DNA of 10,897 nucleotides. Source: Kordiimonadaceae bacterium. Its GTDB lineage: Bacteria; Pseudomonadota; Alphaproteobacteria; Sphingomonadales; Emcibacteraceae. The position numbers were made by a program, and so were the translations under genes. Positions 6,839 to 10,897 of this stretch are shown piece after piece. Under the pieces are notes generated by a model, which saw only the letters and a program-made list of their open reading frames with translations, was not told the DNA's origin and did not search any database. The stretch spans positions 1-10,897 of the forward strand of contig JABIPV010000083.1 of assembly GCA_018699075.1 (NCBI GenBank), given 5' to 3'. The first letter of the stretch is position 1, and each line of letters opens with the position of its first letter.

Positions 6839-7453
6839 TTAATTTGGAATACGAGGAATGGTTACACTGGACGGATAATCATTTGAGCGGTGAATGGTGT
6901 GGGTTGCTTTGATGTAATCCTCATCCCTTGCGCTATAGATATCCATAAATTGCTGCGGGTTTCTATCGGCGAGCGGGAACCATGAACTTTGGACCTGGAT
7001 CATAATCCTGTGGCCTTGCTTAAAGGTATGGGAAATATCCGGCATGGTGAAGTTCACGTTTGTGACCTCACCCGGTTCAAAGCCTTCTGGATTTTCAAAA
7101 CTGTTTCTATATTTACCACGAAAAATATCGCCGCGAACCATCATTTGGTAGCCCTTCATAGGAACGTCCATATGCTTTTCTTCATGTTCAGGAAAGTCAT
7201 CAGGAAATACATCTATAACTTTTACCACAAAGTCGGCATCTGTTCCGGTCAGTGAGACAAAAAGGTCAGAAACTACTGGTCCAGCTAAGGTTACGTCTTC
7301 GCTCAGAATTTCCGTCTGATACGTCATGACGTCAGGTCTGCGCGATGCAAAGCGTTGATCTTCGACCATATATTCACGGGAACGACCATTGGTAATAGCG
7401 CGGGTAAACGGAACAGGGTTTGCAGGATCACTAACATATTCATCTGAGCCCTC
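6839..7453 (-). repeat. 3' third of hydrolase copy A, near-identical to that of copy B
   Basis: Codes for the last 204 residues (EGSDEYVSD to the C-terminus) plus the stop. A by-eye count gives 21 differences in 204 residues against copy B, mostly conservative, with no gaps. Nucleotide identity is also high at synonymous positions, with long exact runs near the 3' end. The partner segment is 8715-9329. Confidence 0.75.
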
Positions 7454-8704
7454 ACCCACGGGCACCTCTGTTGAAATGCCATTATGCCCTGTTAAATACA
7501 TTTTAAAGGGCTCAGCCGCTGCCGGTGGCCATTGGTCATGCTCACGCCATTCATTGGAGCCACTATAATAAGTCGTTATTTCCGGCAGGTCCATTTCACC
7601 TTTATCTTTGAGGTAATAGTCAAAAAATTTATGCTCTATATTTTTTTGATAATGCCCTGATGTCTTTTGATCAAACGGCACATTACCTAAGTAATTACCT
7701 TCCGAGCGTACCCAGCCGCCATGATACCACGGACCGCGCACCAGCATATTATTGATGCCGCTGTTATTCTCTTCAATATGATTATATATTTTGGTGCCGC
7801 CGTAACTGTCTTCAGCATCAAACGATCCAAGTACAGTAAGTACATTAGTCTTAACCCCGTTCATATTGGGGATGATATTTCGTTTTTGCCAAAATTCATC
7901 ATAATTTCCATGTTCCATCAGGCTATTCCAAAATGGACTTCGTCCGTGGAAATATTTATCATTGACGTTATGAAGAGCGCCTAGTTCCAAAAAGAAGCGA
8001 TAAGCATCATCATGGGGGATTGGTATGCGCGGGGCGTTGGATTTAGTAGGGTTATCGTGATCAACGCGCCAACTGCTATAAAACCTAAAACTATCAAGCA
8101 GAAAAAACGCCCCATTATGATGATCATCATCACCAATGAACATATCGCCCATTGGCGCTTGCGGTGTAGCCGCCTTTATAGCCGGATGACTATCTATGAT
8201 ACTGGCTGAAGTATAAAAACCTGGATAGCTAATACCCCAGATACCGACACGCCCGTTATTTCCGGCAACATTTTCTAGCAGCCATTCAACGGTATCATAA
8301 GTATCGGTACTTTCATCCGTATCCATATTACTTTGTTTATCGGGATTATGGGGGCTCATTTCTTCATAACCGCCTTCTGACATCCAGCGCCCGCGCCCGT
8401 CCTGATTTACGAAAATATAACCTTCTTTTTCATAATGATGATCAGCACTTACCGGACCCATATATTCAGGAAAATTATTAACACCGTATGGGCGCACCGA
8501 ATAAGGCGTGCGCTTCATAATAAAGGGATAGCTGCCGGATTTATCCTTTGGCGTATAAACGGCAGTAAATAATTTTACCCCGTCCCGCATGGGAATATAA
8601 TATTCATGCTTGGTATAGTGGGCCTTTGCTTCATAGTCCCCCTCCTGCGCATTTGTCGTTGCAGCCGCTATTAGTGCGAAGCATAATATGAATAATATTT
8701 TCAT
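6839..8704 (-). CDS. Secreted S15/CocE-NonD hydrolase, alpha-amino-acid ester hydrolase-like (copy A)
   Basis: A 621-residue alpha/beta hydrolase. The start at 8704 was chosen over 8737 because it gives a Sec signal peptide (MKILFILCFALIAAATTNA, cut before Gln), has a Shine-Dalgarno (8711-8716), and avoids overlap with the upstream gene. The triad is Ser159 (in GISYPG), Asp296 (in GSFDAEDS) and His328 (in GPWYHGG), with oxyanion Tyr160 and the RTPY tyrosine at about residue 68. The acidic cluster that binds the substrate ammonium group in Xanthomonas alpha-amino-acid ester hydrolase (Asp208, Glu309, Asp310 there) has equivalents: Asp193, exactly 34 residues after the Ser, and Glu298-Asp299. 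The C-terminal part (about 440-621) is the family jelly-roll. Predicted role: periplasmic hydrolysis of aminoacyl esters or related amides, including beta-lactam side chains. The natural substrate is unknown. It is the second gene of a tandem pair. Confidence 0.85.
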   Translation of the reverse strand: MKILFILCFALIAAATTNAQEGDYEAKAHYTKHEYYIPMRDGVKLFTAVYTPKDKSGSYPFIMKRTPYSVRPYGVNNFPEYMGPVSADHHYEKEGYIFVNQDGRGRWMSEGGYEEMSPHNPDKQSNMDTDESTDTYDTVEWLLENVAGNNGRVGIWGISYPGFYTSASIIDSHPAIKAATPQAPMGDMFIGDDDHHNGAFFLLDSFRFYSSWRVDHDNPTKSNAPRIPIPHDDAYRFFLELGALHNVNDKYFHGRSPFWNSLMEHGNYDEFWQKRNIIPNMNGVKTNVLTVLGSFDAEDSYGGTKIYNHIEENNSGINNMLVRGPWYHGGWVRSEGNYLGNVPFDQKTSGHYQKNIEHKFFDYYLKDKGEMDLPEITTYYSGSNEWREHDQWPPAAAEPFKMYLTGHNGISTEVPVGEGSDEYVSDPANPVPFTRAITNGRSREYMVEDQRFASRRPDVMTYQTEILSEDVTLAGPVVSDLFVSLTGTDADFVVKVIDVFPDDFPEHEEKHMDVPMKGYQMMVRGDIFRGKYRNSFENPEGFEPGEVTNVNFTMPDISHTFKQGHRIMIQVQSSWFPLADRNPQQFMDIYSARDEDYIKATHTIHRSNDYPSSVTIPRIPN

Positions 8705-8710
8705 GTTATT

Positions 8711-8716
8711 TCCCTT
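8711..8716 (-). promoter_or_regulatory. Ribosome binding site of hydrolase copy A, overlapping the stop codon of copy B
   Basis: The minus strand reads AAGGGA followed by 6 bases before the ATG at 8704. Its first two bases are part of the TAA stop of the upstream copy, so the second gene is probably translationally coupled to the first. It also fixes the start codon. Confidence 0.65.
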
Positions 8717-9329
8717 AATTTGGAATACGCGGCACACTCACACTGGATGGATAATCATTTGAACGGTGAATGGTGTGGGTTGCTTTGATGTAATCTTCAT
8801 CCTTTGCGCTATAGATATCCATAAACTGCTGCGGGTTACGGTCTGCGAGCGGGAACCATGAACTTTGGATCTGGATCATCACCCTGTGTCCTTGTTTGAA
8901 GGTATGGGAGATACCGGGCATGGTGAAGTTCACATTTGTCACTTCACCGGGCGCAAAAGCTTCCGGCTTTTCGAAGCTGTTTCTGTATTTAGCGCGCATA
9001 ATATCGCCGCGTACCATCATCTGATAGCCTTTCATAGGAACGTCCATATATTTATCATCATGCTCCGGAAAATCATCCGGGAACACATCAATAACTTTAA
9101 CCACGAAATCCGCATCGGTTCCGGTTAAAGAAACAAACAAATCCGCAATAACCGGACCAGCAAGTGTTACATCTTCGGTGAGGATATCGGTTTGATAAAC
9201 CATCACGTCAGGACGTCGTCCAGCAAAACGTTGATCTTCGACCATATATTCACGCGAACGGCTATTTGTGATAGCGCGGGTAAAGGGAACCGGATTTGCC
9301 GGATCGCTGACATATTCGTCTGAACCTTC
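8715..9329 (-). repeat. 3' third of hydrolase copy B, partner of 6839-7453
   Basis: Same length (615 bases, including the stop) and same orientation as the segment in copy A, lying 1876 bases away. The two form a long direct repeat that could recombine and delete or fuse the pair. Confidence 0.75.
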
Positions 9330-10595
9330 ATTTGACGCAGGCTTCATATTTGTAAGACCACCGTCATTTTGCAAATAAAAAGTAAATGGCTCCGCATCTT
9401 CCGGCGGCCACTGATCATGTTCGCGCCATTCATTTTCACCGCTATAAAATGCGAGTACTTCGGGAAGGTTGGCGTCTTCTTCGTCTTTTAGATATTGATT
9501 AAAAAATTTCAGATCAATATTTTCTTTATAGCGATTTGACGTCTTAACATCAAACGGGGCATTGCCCAGATGATCGCCGTCCGTACGCACCCAACCACCA
9601 TGAACCCACGGCCCGCGCACTAATGTATTTGTAATGCCAGGATTTTTTTCTTCGATTGATTTATAAATTGTTGTACCGCCGTAGCTATCTTCAGCGTCAT
9701 GTGAGCCAATAACAGTCATCACATTGGTGTTTACATTATTTAAATGCGGGGCAATGGCGCGGCTTTGCCAAAATTCATCATAATCGCCGTGTTCCATTAA
9801 ATTATTCCAGAACGGACTTTTGCCTTTAAAGATTTTATCATTGACGTTGTGAAGCGCACCAAGCTCCAGGAAGAAGCGATAAGCATCATCATGGGGAAAC
9901 TCAAAACGGCCGACAACACCCTGTTTAGTTGGGTTCGCTGGCCCCTGATCAAAACCACGGTAAAAACGAAATGCATCAAGCATGAAAAACGCGCCAAGGT
10001 GATGAAAATCATCTCCCATGAATATGTCGCCCATTGGTGCTTGCGGTGATGCAGCCTTAATAGCGGGATGTGTGTCTATAATACTGGCGGCGGTATAAAA
10101 TCCGGGGTAAGAAATACCAAAAATACCAACTTTACCAGTATGGTTTTTCACGTTAGCGAGCAGCCAATCAACAGTATCGTATGTGTCCGAACTTTCATCA
10201 TGGTCAGTAGGACCTTTATTATCATTATGGGGTGTCATATTGCGAAATTCGCCTTCCGACATATTGCGGCCGCGCACATCCTGATAAACAAAAATATACC
10301 CGTCTTTGGCAAAGCGGTTATCACCACCATTAGGCCCAAGATAATTTGGATAGTTATTAACGCCGTAAGGACGCAGCGAATAAGGGGTTCTCTTAAGTAA
10401 TATTGGGTATGCCTTACTATCATCTTTCGGTGTATAGACGGACGTGAATAATTTAGTCCCGTCGCGCATAGTGATATTATATTCATGCTTGGTATAATTC
10501 GCTTCAAGATCATAATCACCATCAGACGCGAATGCAGAATTTGCAGACATAAATATGAATGAGAATATGATAAGAGATTTTAGTAATTTAGACAT
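8715..10595 (-). CDS. Secreted S15/CocE-NonD hydrolase, alpha-amino-acid ester hydrolase-like (copy B)
   Basis: A 626-residue paralog of the next gene. The start at 10595 was chosen over 10640 because it has a strong Shine-Dalgarno (10601-10607) and a Sec signal peptide (about 1-24, cut after AFA), while the longer frame would read through the terminator hairpin. Catalytic residues are Ser162 (in GISYPG), Asp300 (in GSHDAEDS) and His332 (in GPWVHGG). The acidic cluster equivalents are Asp196, Glu302 and Asp303, again with 34 residues between Ser and the first Asp. The same jelly-roll C-terminus is present, nearly identical to copy A. The stretch around residues 365-420 and the region after the signal peptide differ most, which could change substrate choice. 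It is the first gene of the pair; 10 bases separate its stop from the start of copy A. Confidence 0.86.
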   Translation of the reverse strand: MSKLLKSLIIFSFIFMSANSAFASDGDYDLEANYTKHEYNITMRDGTKLFTSVYTPKDDSKAYPILLKRTPYSLRPYGVNNYPNYLGPNGGDNRFAKDGYIFVYQDVRGRNMSEGEFRNMTPHNDNKGPTDHDESSDTYDTVDWLLANVKNHTGKVGIFGISYPGFYTAASIIDTHPAIKAASPQAPMGDIFMGDDFHHLGAFFMLDAFRFYRGFDQGPANPTKQGVVGRFEFPHDDAYRFFLELGALHNVNDKIFKGKSPFWNNLMEHGDYDEFWQSRAIAPHLNNVNTNVMTVIGSHDAEDSYGGTTIYKSIEEKNPGITNTLVRGPWVHGGWVRTDGDHLGNAPFDVKTSNRYKENIDLKFFNQYLKDEEDANLPEVLAFYSGENEWREHDQWPPEDAEPFTFYLQNDGGLTNMKPASNEGSDEYVSDPANPVPFTRAITNSRSREYMVEDQRFAGRRPDVMVYQTDILTEDVTLAGPVIADLFVSLTGTDADFVVKVIDVFPDDFPEHDDKYMDVPMKGYQMMVRGDIMRAKYRNSFEKPEAFAPGEVTNVNFTMPGISHTFKQGHRVMIQIQSSWFPLADRNPQQFMDIYSAKDEDYIKATHTIHRSNDYPSSVSVPRIPN

Positions 10596-10600
10596 TATAG

Positions 10601-10607
10601 TCCCCTT
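10601..10607 (-). promoter_or_regulatory. Ribosome binding site of hydrolase copy B
   Basis: The minus strand reads AAGGGGA, 5 bases before the ATG at 10595. It decides this start in preference to the longer open frame. Confidence 0.7.
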
Positions 10608-10609
10608 AT

Positions 10610-10648
10610 AAAAAGAAAAAAGGCCCCGCAAAAAATTCACGGGGCCTT
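10610..10648 (-). terminator. Rho-independent terminator of the symporter gene
   Basis: A perfect 9-bp GC-rich stem (10620-10628 with 10640-10648) with an 11-base loop. Read on the minus strand it is followed by four Ts, a C and five Ts (10619 down to 10610). It lies just after the symporter stop codon at 10656. On the + strand no T-run follows, so it acts in one direction only. Confidence 0.88.
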
Positions 10649-10655
10649 AAATTGT

Positions 10656-10897
10656 TTAAGCTTTAAGCTCTATGTTATCGCCGTGCATGATCATAGTTTT
10701 GTTCATGACCGCCGCACCTACGGCATCGCCCCAGACGTTAACGGTGGTTCTGAACCTATCCAAGAACCAATCAACGGATAGAAGCAGCCCGATACCTTCG
10801 GCTGGAAGGCCAACGGCACTAAGCACAATAAGCATAGTCACTTGTCCCGCCTGCGGAATACCCGCCGCACCAATCGCTGCCATAGTGGCAGTAAGCG
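10656..10897 (-). CDS. Dicarboxylate/amino acid:cation symporter, DAACS family (3' part)
   Basis: The frame is open to the window edge, so only the last ~79 residues of an inner-membrane transporter are visible; the methionine at 10883 is internal. The sequence [17 protein letters not shown] is the conserved hairpin HP2, and [16 protein letters not shown] is transmembrane helix 8. Aligned with GltPh, the residues equivalent to Asp390, Asp394, Arg397, Thr398, Asn401 and Asp405 are all present. The retained Arg suggests an acidic substrate such as glutamate, aspartate or a C4-dicarboxylate, taken up with Na+ or H+. Which of GltP, GltT or DctA it is cannot be told from this fragment. A strong terminator follows, before the hydrolase pair. 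Confidence 0.92.
   Translation of the reverse strand, partial: LTATMAAIGAAGIPQAGQVTMLIVLSAVGLPAEGIGLLLSVDWFLDRFRTTVNVWGDAVGAAVMNKTMIMHGDNIELKA

Noticed and set aside
8705..8737. Longer N-terminus for hydrolase copy A (start at 8737)
   Set aside because: It would overlap the end of copy B, bury the signal peptide behind polar residues and ignore the good ribosome site before 8704.
10596..10640. Longer N-terminus for hydrolase copy B (start at 10640)
   Set aside because: The extra 15 codons fall in the terminator hairpin and T-run; the ribosome site and signal peptide point to 10595.

Overview
The window looks like chromosomal DNA from a moderately AT-rich member of the Alphaproteobacteria, probably marine. 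The evidence is the gene order uvrC-pgsA-moaD-moaE, which is common in that class, and a FolB with an N-terminal extension of the kind seen there. Placement near the Emcibacterales/Kordiimonadales is a low-confidence guess. No insertion sequences, tRNA or rRNA genes, CRISPR arrays or phage genes are visible.

Left part (1-4533, all + strand): the 3' half of a calcium/sodium antiporter gene, folB (dihydroneopterin aldolase), a 467-base AT-rich gap, then uvrC, pgsA, moaD and moaE. The last three are tightly packed and look like one operon. They cover nucleotide-excision repair, acidic phospholipid synthesis and molybdopterin synthase. The gap before uvrC is not empty: it holds a compact cluster of three DnaA-box-like 9-mers, two of them as an inverted pair, next to T-rich tandem repeats. 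This is a candidate origin or DnaA-regulated site. Just before uvrC lies a promoter whose predicted start point falls on the start codon, with no ribosome binding site, which suggests a leaderless mRNA.

Middle (4534-5002): a small unrecognised gene on the minus strand and a short AT-rich intergenic stretch.

Right part (5003-10897): a Tat-exported flavoprotein of the spermidine dehydrogenase-like family (+ strand). It converges, with 3 bases between stop codons, on two tandem minus-strand genes for secreted S15/CocE-family hydrolases. Both hydrolases keep the catalytic triad and the acidic cluster typical of alpha-amino-acid ester hydrolases. Their last 205 codons are far more alike than the rest, which suggests gene conversion. 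Upstream of the pair, a strong minus-strand terminator closes a partial DAACS-family (glutamate/dicarboxylate) symporter gene and leaves little room for a separate hydrolase promoter. Together these genes suggest extracytoplasmic processing of amines and aminoacyl esters plus uptake of amino or carboxylic acids. That link is inference from position and family only. I found no clearly new multi-gene system; the most original leads are the DnaA-box cluster and the homogenised ester-hydrolase pair.
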